From positions 1,364,001 through 1,428,000 of the forward strand of contig JANATG010000007.1 in NCBI GenBank assembly GCA_029449235.1: a DNA stretch of 64,000 nucleotides, given 5' to 3'. The stretch is from Linnemannia schmuckeri. Its lineage: Eukaryota; Mortierellomycota; Mortierellomycetes; Mortierellales; Mortierellaceae. The position numbers and the translations under genes are program-made. How positions within the stretch are numbered: the stretch's first letter is position 1; every line of letters begins with the position of its first letter. Shown here piece after piece: positions 11,215 through 23,878 of the stretch. Under the pieces are notes generated by a model. It saw nothing but the letters and a program-made list of their open reading frames with translations, did not search any database and was not told where the DNA came from.

Positions 11215-11719
11215 AGTGCCTTGAGAAATGGGGTTTTGTGGAAAAAGGAAGAGAAAGAAAGATGTGTGTGTGTATTTTTGAATGGGACCCTGGCTCCTTT
11301 ATTGTTACGCATCACGTGCATGAATACAAGAAGCTCGATCACTACGCGGAAAATTGATAGCAAACAAGGCTTCGAAGCAATAAGACCATTTACAGCACTG
11401 CACAGAACATATGAGCATGCTAGTGGATTGGATGGGAACACGCACGGATAGACATGGTATGTATGTACACACCTTCAAGCTGGCCTGTGCCCCGGTGTAG
11501 ACCTTACCGATTTGTACATCTTCTACGCGCAACTGCACAGTTGAAACTCGAGCAAAGTGACTCAATTTGCGCGAGTGTTTCAAGTGTGATCAACAAACAA
11601 TAGGTATTTTTACATTTTCGCAAACAAAAGAACAAAAGAGAAAAAAAATCCTCGATCTGTTGTATTCGTCCTTTTTATTTTTCACACTCTTCCTCTTCCT
11701 TCATTATCCTCAACCCACC
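11215..11719. promoter_or_regulatory. Divergent intergenic region between two F-box genes
   Basis: These 505 bp separate the start codons of two oppositely oriented F-box genes and must contain both promoters. The right end (about 11640-11715) is CT-rich on + just ahead of the ATG at 11720. No defined binding site is identified. Confidence 0.5.
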
Positions 11720-13210
11720 ATGCTACACGATGACTTGCCTGTTCATAACGATCGCCATGCTATCGATCATACTCAGGACCCACGTCTCCAACAAGGACAG
11801 ATCATTACACACAAACTAACTTTGCCAACCACAACACCCAGCCTATCGACACTTCCGCCAGAAATCATATTCTGTGTAATGGGAATGCTCGGACCTCGGG
11901 AGATCCTCACCCTGGCTCTTGTCAACTCCAAGATCCGACTCCTCTCAGCAGCACAGCTCTCTTCTGCCTACGACATGAGGATACGCTTGAGCCATACCCA
12001 AGTTGTCGATAGCAAGAGAGGTAGCATAAGATCAGCACATGATTCGACGACACCTTCCCCTGCACCAATGTCAGAGTATGAGCTCTATGTAAGGCTGGCC
12101 CTCTCTGATCTCTATTCGCAGGAGTCAAAGGATGTCGAGTCAACCTCCGGCAGAGACGAGGTCAAGCTGGCTCTCTCTTGCTGCAAAAGAATCCTTCGGC
12201 GACTCTACCTCATCGACAAATGGCACGAAAACTTTTCTGCCCACCCCTGCGGACAAAACACCAATCATGGACCACATCCAATGGAGAGGTCCGACTCAAT
12301 ATCGACTTTGCCCAAACCGATTCCATTCGTATCGTCGACAGAAAACCTTCACATCGTCACCAGAGTCCTTGCCGACCAGGTCTGCCGCGGCATCTGTTTA
12401 CCAGAGACAGCTGTTCTTGTGTTGCAGTCGCTCACCAGTCTATGGGATCAAGACCAGTTCCAATACCTTATCAACTCTTCCGAGAAGCATGCCTTTATAC
12501 GAGCGCCTGCGATCGAGGACCGACTGTCGATAGGTCAGTTGTGCTTTCAGTACTTGATCCCTAACATCCTGGGATTGCTCAAACCCGTGCTTCACTTGCC
12601 GATGTCATCCCGTGGATCCTTGAAAGGGAGCCAACACGGAGAAAAATTGTCAGAGGTTCAAGTATCTGGAAACTCCTTGCACTCACCACGGCTGCAGATC
12701 CATCCTCAGATTATACCACCGCCTCGTCCGACGACGCCACAAGGTAGCAACACCAGCAACAGTACCCAATCTTATTTCGACAGGACAAAGTCGCTTACCA
12801 GCAGTGTGCTACCATCCCAGCAAGAGTTACTACTACAGCCCAAGATCCGCTCAATTGCCCATTTGACCCGAGTGCTTGTATTTCTGCCTCTCCTTGGCCG
12901 TCATTTCAACACACTGCCCACGAGCACCTTTATCGAAACCTTTCTGGACCGGTCCAAGGGCGATCTCTCGATTGACCGAGCAGCGGTGATGGTGTACGGA
13001 TTTATGTGTGTTCTGGACCTGGAGGCAGGCAAAACCAACCTTGCCTCGGACAGCTACAAGATCTTTGAGCGATCTATGCCGACACAGGGCATGGTCCAGG
13101 CACAGGAGATGGTTCGCATTGTGAGTCGATACCGCCTGTTGATGAGGAGTTTCCTGCTCTCGAGTCCTACTTTTTCGTCCACACGTATGTTTGGCCAGAA
13201 CTCCTCATAG
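11720..13210 (+). CDS. F-box domain protein
   Basis: Single exon, 496 aa from the ATG at 11720, which follows a CT-rich leader and a CAACCCACC context. The frame stays open to 11567, but that upstream part is low-complexity leader sequence. An F-box-like motif lies at residues about 43-82 (LSTLPPEIIFCVMGMLGPRE followed by LTLALVNSKIRLLSAAQL). The remainder is helical with Ser/Pro/Gln-rich insertions (about residues 300-370) and has no LRR or WD pattern I recognise. It is likely an SCF substrate adaptor by family knowledge; the substrate is unknown. It sits head to head with another F-box gene. Confidence 0.75.
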   Translation: MLHDDLPVHNDRHAIDHTQDPRLQQGQIITHKLTLPTTTPSLSTLPPEIIFCVMGMLGPREILTLALVNSKIRLLSAAQLSSAYDMRIRLSHTQVVDSKRGSIRSAHDSTTPSPAPMSEYELYVRLALSDLYSQESKDVESTSGRDEVKLALSCCKRILRRLYLIDKWHENFSAHPCGQNTNHGPHPMERSDSISTLPKPIPFVSSTENLHIVTRVLADQVCRGICLPETAVLVLQSLTSLWDQDQFQYLINSSEKHAFIRAPAIEDRLSIGQLCFQYLIPNILGLLKPVLHLPMSSRGSLKGSQHGEKLSEVQVSGNSLHSPRLQIHPQIIPPPRPTTPQGSNTSNSTQSYFDRTKSLTSSVLPSQQELLLQPKIRSIAHLTRVLVFLPLLGRHFNTLPTSTFIETFLDRSKGDLSIDRAAVMVYGFMCVLDLEAGKTNLASDSYKIFERSMPTQGMVQAQEMVRIVSRYRLLMRSFLLSSPTFSSTRMFGQNSS

Positions 13211-13845
13211 GTCGTAGATTGCGGTTACAACACAAATGTGATATTGTTTTGCGAAAGAACAATAGATGGAATTGACCGCATTTGCCTCAAGTGCCCTGCG
13301 AAGGGGTTATTCAGCCATGTCTTTTGGTATAAGAGCTGTCTTTATGCATTGGTCTCTATAGCTCCTGCAAGGAGCACCATCGAGGCTGCCTTTCGTTTTC
13401 GTTCATGCCTCCTGTTGTGGGTGTGTGTTTTGTTCTCTTCCTCTTCGGGACATGAACCACCTAGAAAAGAAACCTTTATCCGGGCGGAAGTGTGTTCTCT
13501 GTTCTTTGTCCTCCGTGCGAAAGTTTACTCCAATCGTTTCCCTCCAAACTTTGTTACACTCCATGCCAGCCTGATCGACATCCTGTTGAATATTTTTTTT
13601 CTATCGCTACTTCTTTTCCTTTCCTTCCCTTCTTTGCTTCTTTTTCTCTCTCTTTTCTTTTCCTTTCTTTCCTTCCTTCTCACTCCTCACTCTTGCATCC
13701 TGCCTCCCTGCTTCCCTTCCCCTCCTCTCCTCCATCTCTCCTCGCTCCCTTTGAGTCACTCCCTCTTCGTCTCATCCTTCTTCAACTTCAACATAGGCGC
13801 TCTCTCTCGGGACTTTTCTGGCACACGCAACCTGGCTGCTGTTTA
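13211..13845. other. Intergenic region / leader of the P5B ATPase gene
   Basis: 635 bp between the F-box stop and the ATPase start. The last 250 bp (about 13590-13800) is almost pure pyrimidine on +, matching the leaders seen before other genes. No coding potential is seen. Confidence 0.5.
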
Positions 13846-16800
13846 ATGGTCAACACCCCTTCTCATGACCCACTCTCCTCCCGGCTCTTCGACAACAATG
13901 GCGACACTATAAGCCAGGCCCAAGGGACACAGGGACGTGCATCCCTGCTCCCATCCAGTCAACAGGGCTCTCAATCATACCTCCCTCCAGCGCTTGCCGA
14001 CAACAACTACCACAGTGATGGCTCAGTCTACATTAGCCACGAAGCTTCTTCCTTCACACGAGCTCCGACCATCCGTCCAGTTTCGTCCAGGTTTCAGCTG
14101 CACCAGGTCGACAACGACGACATCAGCAACAGCAACAACAACGACGACGATGACAACGATGACGACGACGATTATGAGGATGATGATAGGGATGCTGCTG
14201 CAAGTGCGATGCAGCCCATCCTCCAGGCAAAGACCTCAGGTCGACCTCGTCCTGTCAAGAGATCGTCGGCTAAGGGTATGTCCTTTGTGTGTGTATTTTC
14301 CCTTTCTAATTGCAGTAAACCCTTTTTGTTTCTTTTTTTTTTTCGAGTCCCGAGTAAAAAACGTAAAAAAAATGCAGGCAGAAAGAAAAACAATGGCATA
14401 TGAGCCCAAGGCGCTGCGTATGACAATCCGCAACAACGTGGATAGAAAAAAAGGCATAATCAGTGAACGTTGTTGTGAAAATACAATTTACTCACACCAT
14501 TCCGTTGCTTGTTTCATTGCTGCTTCAATTGATACTTAGGCCAGAGACCAAATCGATGCGTGCAACAGGTCTATCTCGAGGAGGAGGATATCGAGCTGAC
14601 ATTCACAGGATACAGACTACTCCAGACTCGACTCTATATCTACTATCTCGCCTGTGTCATGAGCGGAGGAATCCTCTTCTTGCTTGGACGATGGATGCCG
14701 CAGCGGTACTTGGCCTTTGTCGCTAAAAAGTGCGAAATGAGTCAAGCAGAGTCCGTGGTTGTCGAAGTAAGAGCCCTTTTACCTGTCCACAGCAAACGCT
14801 CCTCTGCCTCCCCCTCATGCTCCAACTGAGATCGAAAGAGGATTTAACCTTCATCACTCGTTCGTCTCTCGTGACACTCCTTCCCGTTGCACTCCCTCTA
14901 CTGTCTCGGCTAATATATGCTTACAAGGAGGACAGGAACTTACTCACGGTTGTTTTGATAAGTTGCTTCCACTGCCTAATTAATTATTTTCTCTATCCAA
15001 TGAACGACCTTTCTCTAGGATGCTTATGGTCAACTGGTCACGGAGGTCGTCTTTACAAAGTACTATGGAGGCCCTATTAACTCGGTCTTCAGTCCCGAAC
15101 AGATGGAGAAGCAGGAAGACGACGAAGGATTTGACGAGACATTGGTAGGCGATTAGAGACCACAAAGCCTTTTCGCCTTGAACGATCGACATTGTGAAAA
15201 TGTTAACAGTTGATAGCTAACACTGTGTCTTTCATATAATTTTCATATATGACGACATAGTCTTCGGGAATGCTGCACGACATGAGATACTTCGATTACC
15301 AGTATATTCGATTCATCTACAATCCAGTGACGTACAGCTTCATGCAGAACTCAAAGTGGAAGGATCCCGAGTGGCTAAACGTCGTCGACTGTGATCGCGG
15401 AATCGGACGTGAAACTCAACAAGAGCGCACGATGGTTTTTGGCCAGAACGTGATCGATGTCAGGGAAAAAACCGTGGGGCAGTTACTGGTCGGAGAGGTT
15501 CTCCATCCGTTCTACATCTTCCAGGTGTTCTCGATGGCCCTCTGGTTGGCGGACGACTACATCTACTATGCCGGCTGCATCTTTGTCATCTCTACTGTCT
15601 CAGTGCTGACAGAGTTGATCGAGACCAAGAAGACCATGAGACGCATGCGCAACATGTCCAAGTTCGTCTGCAATGTCAAGGTTTACCGTTCCGGCAGATG
15701 TATGTTGTACACCCTTTCCCTGAGTGCACTTTTTTTCTACTATCGTAAACTATCGGAGGTTGTGCTAATCAGGATTACTCTCTTTTTTAGGGCGCTATTT
15801 AGGATCGGAGGAGCTTGTGCCTGGCGATGTCTTTGAGGTGACAGACTCGGACCTGTCTGTTTTCCCATGCGACGCCGTACTGTTGTCAGGAGATTGCATT
15901 GTGAACGAGAGTATGTTAACAGGCGAATCAGTTCCGGTCTCCAAGATCCCTGTGACAGACAAGGCGCTCCGTCAACTCGATTTGTCTCTGGCCAACATTC
16001 CTTCAGACCTTGCCCGCCACTTTTTGTTCTCAGGAACCAGAATCATCCGTGCACGACCAGGAGCGGCGAGCTCAAAGAAGCAGGCCCGCACGGATGATAT
16101 CGACTATGGCGTCAATCAAGCACCTCGAGGACTGGCACTTGTGGTTCGGACAGGATTCAACACTACCAAAGGAAGTCTGATCCGTTCAATGCTTTTCCCC
16201 AAGCCAAACGACTTTCAGTTCTACCGCGACTCTTTCCGCTTTATCGGCATTTTGGCAGGAATTGCATTCTGTGGCTTCTTGGTCTCGACAGTCAACTTTA
16301 TCCGCATGGATGTGCCCTTTAGGCTCATGATCATCAAAGCCTTGGACTTGATTACCATTGTCGTCCCACCCGCACTTCCAGCAACCATGTCGATCGGAAC
16401 CAGCTTTGCTATCGCTCGTCTGAAGCGCTCCAATATCTTTTGCATCAGTCCTACCCGCGTCAACATTGGAGGAAAGATTAACTGTATGTGCTTCGACAAA
16501 ACTGGGACTTTAACGGAAGATGGATTGGATGTGCTCGGAGTTCAATGCGCGGATGTCGAGACTGGACGGTTCGGGACTCTTTTGAATCACGTTGAGGATC
16601 TGAGGGCAGTACCAGATTCAATGCAGGAGAAGGGGACGTCACTCCTGTTTGCCATGACGACCTGCCATTCTGTCAAGTCTTTGAACGGAGAGCTTATCGG
16701 AGACCCATTAGATCTCAAGATGTTTGACTTTACCCAGTGGATTTTGGAGGAAGGCGGCCTTGGCGCCAGGACATCAAGTATCTCTGAGGCTGCTCACAAT

Positions 16801-19281
16801 CAGTTAAAGGGCGTTGCAAGAGGTATCGTGTCAACCGTTGTCAGACCACCAGGAGCCAAGCAGTTCAACCTCAATGATGTTCTTACTCATAACCCTACCG
16901 AAATGAGCGAATCGGTAAGGATTATTTTTGTTTCGACAGAGCCTATATGGAATCATACAGTACCGATGTGTTCTGACTCGGATTATATGTTCGCATAAAA
17001 TAGGAAACGTTCTTGGAATTGGGTATTATTCGCTGCTTTGAGTTTGTATCGTCTCTTCGACGGATGAGTGTCATTGTCAAGAAGTTACACAGTCCTGGCA
17101 TGGATATCTATGTCAAGGGGGCGCCAGAGGTCATGACCGACATTTGTCTCAAGGAGTCGTTGCCTTCGGATTATGCGGAACGTCTGTCATACTATACCCA
17201 ACATGGATACCGAGTGATTGCCTGTGCCACCAAGTCAATGCCCAACCTCAATTTCGTCCGTGCACAGCGTGTCAAGCGAGAGCTTGTCGAGAGCGATCTT
17301 ACGTTCTTGGGTCTGATTGTCTTTGAGAACAAGCTCAAGCCCACAACTGCACCAGTTATCGCTACTCTCAGCAATGCTCAGATCCGCCAGGTGATGTGCA
17401 CTGGCGACAATGTCCTTACAGCTATCAGTGTCTCCAAGGAGTGTGGACTGATTCAGAGTTCGAGAGAAGTGTATACGCCCCGATTTATCATGGGGGATTC
17501 GACCACTGAGAACTCGAGAATCGTCTGGGAAAACGTCGACGACGGGCGCAAGACTCTGGACCCTATGTCTCTCATGGTAGGATATGATCATTAAGATTTG
17601 GTATTTGATATCAACGATGATGAAAGAATCGCCACTAACTTTGACTCTTTATTTGTTCCGTTACATAGCCTATGGCATCGAGTTTTGAAACAATGAGCAG
17701 AGGTCAGGACTTTCCACGATACACTCACCTAATGAATGAGTACGTCCTTGCGGTCACCGGCGATTGCTTCCGATGGATGGTTGACTTTGCACCTAAGGCG
17801 ACTCTGCACAGGATGCTGGTGAAGGGCCAAATTTTCGCTCGCATGTCACCAGATGAGAAACACGAGCTAGTCGAGAACTTGCAGGCTATCGGATACTGTG
17901 TAGGATTCTGCGGTGATGGAGCCAACGATTGCGGAGCTCTCAAGGCCGCCGATGTCGGTATTAGTTTGAGTGAGGCGGAGGCATCAGTCGCAGCGCCTTT
18001 CACAAGTCGCTCGAACGACATTGGATGTGTCGTAAAGGTCATCCAGTAAGTACTCTCCTCTATATCGATGCTAAAATAATGCGATAATTGTCCAACTATA
18101 AAAGACTACTGACCTTTCAACCTCACTTTATCATTACTATCTTAGGGAGGGTCGGGCTGCATTGGTCACGAGCTTCAGTTGCTTTAAATACATGGCTCTG
18201 TACAGTATCATCCAGTTCACGACCGTCAGTTTACTGTATGCCTTTGCTTCCAATCTTGGTGATTTCCAGTTTTTGTATATCGATTTGGCGCTCATTTTAC
18301 CGATTGCGGTGTTCATGGGTCGAACGGAAGCCTTCCCGGTGCTCAGTCCGAAACGACCTACCGCCAACCTTGTTTCGAAGAAAGTCCTCACATCACTCAT
18401 TGGACAGATCCTGATCCAGGGATGCTTCCAGGCGACCTTGTTTAGCATTGTCCGTCACCAACCGTGGTACAAGCCTCCCAAGTATGAACGTGGCGAGAAG
18501 AACATTGAGGGGTATGAGAACACGAGTCTGTTCTTGTTGTCGATCTTCCAGTACCTGCTTGTCGCCATTGTGTTTAGTGTAGGACCTCCTTATCGCAAGC
18601 CAATGTCCTCCAATCGTAAGTGTTTGTGTTTGCCGTTTTCATCCGATATTTTCGTATTCATTTTTTACACGCAATGTATGTTGGGTGGATTATACTTCAG
18701 TTTCCATTAACCTTGGTTTGTTTTGTGCTGCAATAGGCCCTTTTGTGTTTATTACTGCGGGATTGGTAGTGATGTCGGCCTCGATGGTTTTGTTCCCGTC
18801 AGAATGGCTCAAGAATTTTATGCAGTTGTTAGATATTCCTTTCAGCTTCAAGTTGTTTATTTTGATGATGGCAGGACTGCACCTATTGATTGCATTGACG
18901 TCCGAGCGTGTCGTTTTCCCGATTCTCGCCACAAAGATCGGACAAATGATCCAGTCCATCCGCAAGCGGTCGTCGCCGTCGTCCTCGCCGTCTGTGATCA
19001 TAACGCCAGCATCAACCAGCGCAAACACAAGTCTATCGAGTTCACAGCGGGATCCTCATCGCCGTTCCGCGCAGTATGGGGACGAGGCACGGATAGATGT
19101 GGGTGAGGGAGACGAGGACGAGCAAGGATCAGGTCCGAGCACCCTCCTCATTGGGTCACATCCTCAGAATCTGTTTGACCAGATGGGTCATAGCGGTAGT
19201 GGCAGTGGCAGTGCCGATGGGGGAGGAGTGAGGAAGGGGAAGATCTACAAGGTTGTACAAGAAGAAATGAGCAACAGCTGA
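13846..19281 (+). CDS. P5B-type transport ATPase (Ypk9/ATP13A2 family)
   Basis: Nine-exon model 13846..14275, 14540..14766, 15019..15144, 15261..15699, 15791..16914, 17004..17576, 17669..18045, 18146..18615, 18737..19281; 1,436 aa, phases consistent throughout. P-type ATPase hallmarks are complete: TGES (451-454), PPALP in the membrane segment (from 600), DKTGT with phosphorylated Asp643, and GDGAND (1055-1060). PPALP, rather than PPELP, marks the P5B branch, whose characterised members are vacuolar/lysosomal polyamine exporters (ATP13A2) and yeast vacuolar Ypk9. The N-terminus (about 140 residues) is disordered with a run of about 20 mostly Asp residues. A hydrophobic segment (YLACVMSGGILFLLG) follows the VYLEEEDIELTFTGY region typical of P5B N-termini. 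The C-terminus is a cytosolic Ser/Gly-rich tail. It is likely a vacuolar-membrane transporter; substrate by homology only. The last intron (18616..18736) has an alternative upstream acceptor at 18700, disfavoured by family alignment. Confidence 0.9.
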
Positions 19282-21323
19282 TCGAACAAGCCGCAACATC
19301 AATAGCAACAAACAAGCATCGACTCAACCAACAAACAAAAACAAGAGACTTCGGTCAGGAACGGGAACGGACATGACCATTCGCGCTCCCCAGCTCATTT
19401 CTTTGAGCAACATTAACCAAGAAACTATACAAAATATAACATGACAGGAGAAAGGAAAAAAAAAGTGAGGTCAAATGGCCCGTGTGCTTGACAAGCTTGT
19501 GTTTTTGTTTGTTTGGTCCTGTGCTGCTTCTTGTGTTCATATCTCGTTCCGGAGAGCTCCTTCTGGCGCATGCATTGTGAGAGTAGCATCTTGGTTCCTT
19601 CGGAGACTACTGATGCAGGGCTAAAGGATCCTGTATCGTCCAAGAACCAACCCTTCCCTTTTCATCCCGTTCCTATTTCCTCCATTCGCGGCTCACAGGT
19701 TGTCATACAAAATGTTGCAGGAGCGTGGTTGTTTGTGTGTGTACATGTGCTTTCTGTGGTGGTGTTCTATTCTGCTTTTATTTTTTCTTTCAGATTTCAT
19801 CGACTCTTTCATGTATCTCTCAACTGCTTGAAAGAATGCTAGAAACCAGGCAAGGTAGCAAGTACCTAGTGGTGTCAAGCGCACTATCAGAAAAGGGCGT
19901 AAAAATAAAGCAAGACTCATAGCAAAGAAAGGCATAGCATAGCATAGGGGAAAGCAATGCAATGGGAAGGCGCCAGACTGGTCGCCCAGCCTGACGGAGA
20001 GCGATTCTTAAAAAAAAAAGAAAAAAAAATTTAGGGTTCGATGATTTTTTTTAACAAATATATTTGAAGCTCCTCCCTGCCATTTTTCGGGATCCCAGCC
20101 GCCTTCGTTCTCTTAGACCTATCGTTCCCTTAAAAAAAAGGTACTTCGGAAAAGGTACCACTCGTGCTTGGGCTTCTGAGAGGAGAAAAACGCGGGGAAT
20201 AACCATTTGAGGAAAGAAGACAGCGATAGCAGATTGAGGGGAAACGGAGGAGTTTTTTGCTGGCTGTGAAAAAATTAGAGTGAATAAGAAAAAGTCGGTT
20301 TCAGATAGGCGTTTTTGGGGTTTATGAAAAGGGCACCATGATGTGACAGAGCTTTCGAGAAGAGGTTACTAAAACGTTTGGGTTGTATTCACGAGTGTGA
20401 ACCTCCTATCGCTGTTGGCTTTTAAAGGTTTTTCATCCTGGAGACTGGAGATTGGATACTTCAAAGAACAGGAAGATCGCGGGGGGACTTGTGAATAATA
20501 ACGAGCAAAGCATGCAAGTGATCGACACAAAATGTTGTTTTTCCTTGTCGATTGTTTTTGTTTCTGGAGTTTCCAATATAACAAAAACGGCGTACTGGTT
20601 TGTTATTGACAACTGGCCATTCATTGTTGCACAAGAATGGCAGAGCCTTTTCCTTCAAGGAATACAAGAAACATGAAAAAAAATGGATCATTCTCTTTAT
20701 CCATGCGCATAGATAGATTGTCCTTCCCTTTCTTCCCATTCTTCATCTCTCAGAAACAGCACGCTTCTTCTTGTCCTTTCAATGGCCCACGTTCATATCT
20801 CTTTTGTCTTGCTTCCAGGCCGAAAGACTGTTTGAAGAAACAAAGTGAAAGAGCCAAGGACAGAGGGAGGCGGGGGATAGAAAGAAAACGACAGATCGGA
20901 GTCTTTCTCTCTTTCTCGCCTGCAGGAGGATATTTTGGAAGCATAGTTGTGCTCTGAAACTCTCTTTGTTATTTTTTATCCCGTTATCATCAAATCGAGC
21001 AATGTTGGCCGCTCAAATTACTCACGCTCTTGCCCTTCTGTACGCCTGCAGGGCTGATCATATTGATTGTTTTCGTTTTCCTTTCTCTCTCACTTTTTCC
21101 TTGATTGAAGAACCAACCAACGATCATCGGCTATTCAAAACCAAAAGTATGCAACATCGAAAAGATAGCAGGCTACTTCGCATTGCCTTGGCTGCCGCTG
21201 TGGCTCCAGCTCCAGTGTAGCCTGGATATGAATGTTGCAAACAGGATAAAAGTCTGGACTTTTTTTTATTACTTTGTTCTCTCGATCGGTTTTATGCTTA
21301 TGCGATCGATGCTAGGGGATGCA

Positions 21324-21326
<3 letters not shown>

Positions 21327-21356
<30 letters not shown>
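21327..21356. repeat. Poly-A tract, 30 nt
   Basis: An uninterrupted run of 30 A on +. No target-site duplication or retroelement body is evident beside it. Confidence 0.9.
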
Positions 21357-21358
<2 letters not shown>

Positions 21359-22963
21359 GATAATAAAATAAGGCAAGAGACTAGCCTTGTTTTCATTCAT
21401 ATCTATTCATGCTCTCATTCGTCAGTGTCAAATAAGTTATGCTTTTTTCCTTTTGGGTCTTCCTTTCATTTTTGTTACTGATGTGAGTGCGTGCCTGGTG
21501 CCTGGACAAAAAAAATGTGTTCCTTTCTGCGACAAAACATTTGTCTGGCAGGCACTCTATAGAAAACATTGTGCCAGTTCCCTGCATCACCCGGACCAAC
21601 GAAGGGACACAGAGCTACCCCGGTTTCTATTCGTCTGTCGTTTTTCTGCTACAGCCAACACGCCTTCTTCTACTTTTCCCCATCTAAAACACCCGTCTGT
21701 GTCTTTCTTTTCCTTATTTTGCTCGCATGGCAGAAACGCATGGCGTGTGTGTGTGTTTGTAGGGTAACACAGAAATAAGTGAAAGAGAAGAGAGGTGAGG
21801 AGAGTGAAGATGTTGGCTCATTTTGATGTAGTGTTCCCCAATAAACAATCCGGTTGGCGCAAAAATGTGAGATGGACAGGGGCAGGGCGAAAAGTAAACG
21901 GAAAGGATGGAGAGAGGCCAAAACTCATGTCCTTTTTGTCTGTACAACATTTATCCACCCTCCTCCAACTGCCCCGCAAAAATAAAACATACACACCAAC
22001 AGCAGCATGCATGCACAAACATACAAACACAAACACTCGAGCACCGAAAAACGAAGAGAAAGCTAAACACGACAATCGCCACTTTTGTTTTTGTCGACAT
22101 TGATGTAGAGGACACAAATGCACCAAAAAAACTGGGGTATGTGTTATTTTCGCTTTGCCACTAAAAAGTGTGGAGAGAGAGAGTGAGAGATGATAGGAAT
22201 GCGCGCGTCTGTCATCGTCCTACATATAACCTATCATAGCTAAACTTGGTTCAAGCGAGTACACCCCCCAAAAAAAGGGCGCGATCGCGCTACAAAACAC
22301 AAGTAAGAAAGTACGTACTCTACCAAAGACAAGAATGAAAAACAGGGTATGTACAGAAGCTGCTGGTACCTTTACGGTCCAAAGTGTCTTAACCTCAAGT
22401 GAAAAATGCTTACTAGAGGGCCGTTCTGGATTCAATGGAAGGAGAGAGGAAGAAAGAAAAAAGAACTTGAGGTGAGCGGCAAACAGGCAAAGTAGTAAGC
22501 AAAGGGCGTCGTGATCGACTTGTTGGTTGTGGGTGAGTGAAATCAAAAAGCTTACAACGAATGAGAAGGTACGGTGGAGAGGAAGAGGAGAAGGATAGAC
22601 AAAGACAACAAAGAGCAGAGCATAGTTTGGATATAGTACTGTTCACATCGTACTCACTCTACGTATTCCCCTCACACCTTGCATGTTGCTTCCTTCGACC
22701 CTCACTCCTGCCGGTTGTTTGGTTGCTCTCTTTTCCTGTTTGCTCTGGCTTTCTGGCGTTGCAGTCGCAGGCGAATGAGAATCGAGCTTTTGAAAGGCGC
22801 GGACGCTAATTGGACCATTCTAGGTGCTGAATTGGAGCAAAACAGCAAGGGGGTACTCTCCCTGAGTACCTTCTTTTACTTTTTTCCTCGCTCTTTTTTC
22901 TCTTTCCTCACCTCACATCTGCCCGTCTGTCGGTCTAAAGCTCAGGCGCATTATCAGTCATCC

Positions 22964-22967
<4 letters not shown>

Positions 22968-22996
<29 letters not shown>
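22968..22996. repeat. Poly-T tract, 29 nt
   Basis: An uninterrupted run of 29 T on + in the gene-free stretch. Confidence 0.9.
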
Positions 22997-22998
<2 letters not shown>

Positions 22999-23844
22999 TT
23001 TTAGAGATCTCACGCTCGACCCCGACTTTTGACTGGGCGGTGAGTGAGTGTGTAAAAAAGAGAGAAAGAAGGGACGACGCGGACTCGGACGGAATAGGTA
23101 CATGTCCGCATTTGGGTCAAGATCCGGGGTAAAATGGAGAAGGAGTCCGAACGAGCAGAGGGAACGAGCGAGCAAGCGAGCGGACGGAAGAAAGGGCCAT
23201 GGTCATGACCGAAGTGCCACTACAAATATACATGCAAACAACGGTAGAATAGGTATATATCCTAGTCCAATTGCAATTACCTGTTAAAAACGAGAAATGC
23301 TTTTTCTTAAGTTACAGATAATGCAGGGACCGACAACTAGCCTTGGAGAACAAAAACAAGGCCCAGAGCATTCCCGTAGAAAACGAAATAACTCCTACAT
23401 CCATCCGACGCATCATTCATTGCATCCTTTCTAGCATCCAATCATGTCAACTGACCACCCCCAGCCTGCGCCTTTACTCTTACCCCTACCTTTTCTCAAT
23501 CCCGCCTTTTTTCACGACAGAACATGGTACGCAAAAAGGCAGGAAATGACACCGAGTATAATCGAATCTCGATTTTGGTTCCTAACATGAACAATTTTTT
23601 TTATTCAGGCAAATGTGAGCGGCGAACAACGGGTTCATGGTTCATGCTGGACTAGTGGAGTGAAAGGAGAGTGAAGATTCAACCAACTTCTAGGCCCGGT
23701 GACTCTAGACTCCTAACTGTTAACCGTCCGTCGGGGGTTTTTCACTTCATTTCATTTTCCTGATGGTTCATTAACCATCTTGGCCCCTGAAAGAAAAGTG
23801 GAAAAGTGCTTGTGAACAAACAAGTAAAGGGTCTCGTTTTGTTG

Positions 23845-23846
<2 letters not shown>

Positions 23847-23878
<32 letters not shown>
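23847..23878. repeat. Poly-T tract, 32 nt
   Basis: An uninterrupted run of 32 T on +, the longest homopolymer noted in the window. Confidence 0.9.

Noticed and set aside
21327..21356. Poly-A tract as the tail of a retroposed gene or SINE
   Set aside because: No body with promoter boxes or coding similarity precedes it and no target-site duplication is visible.
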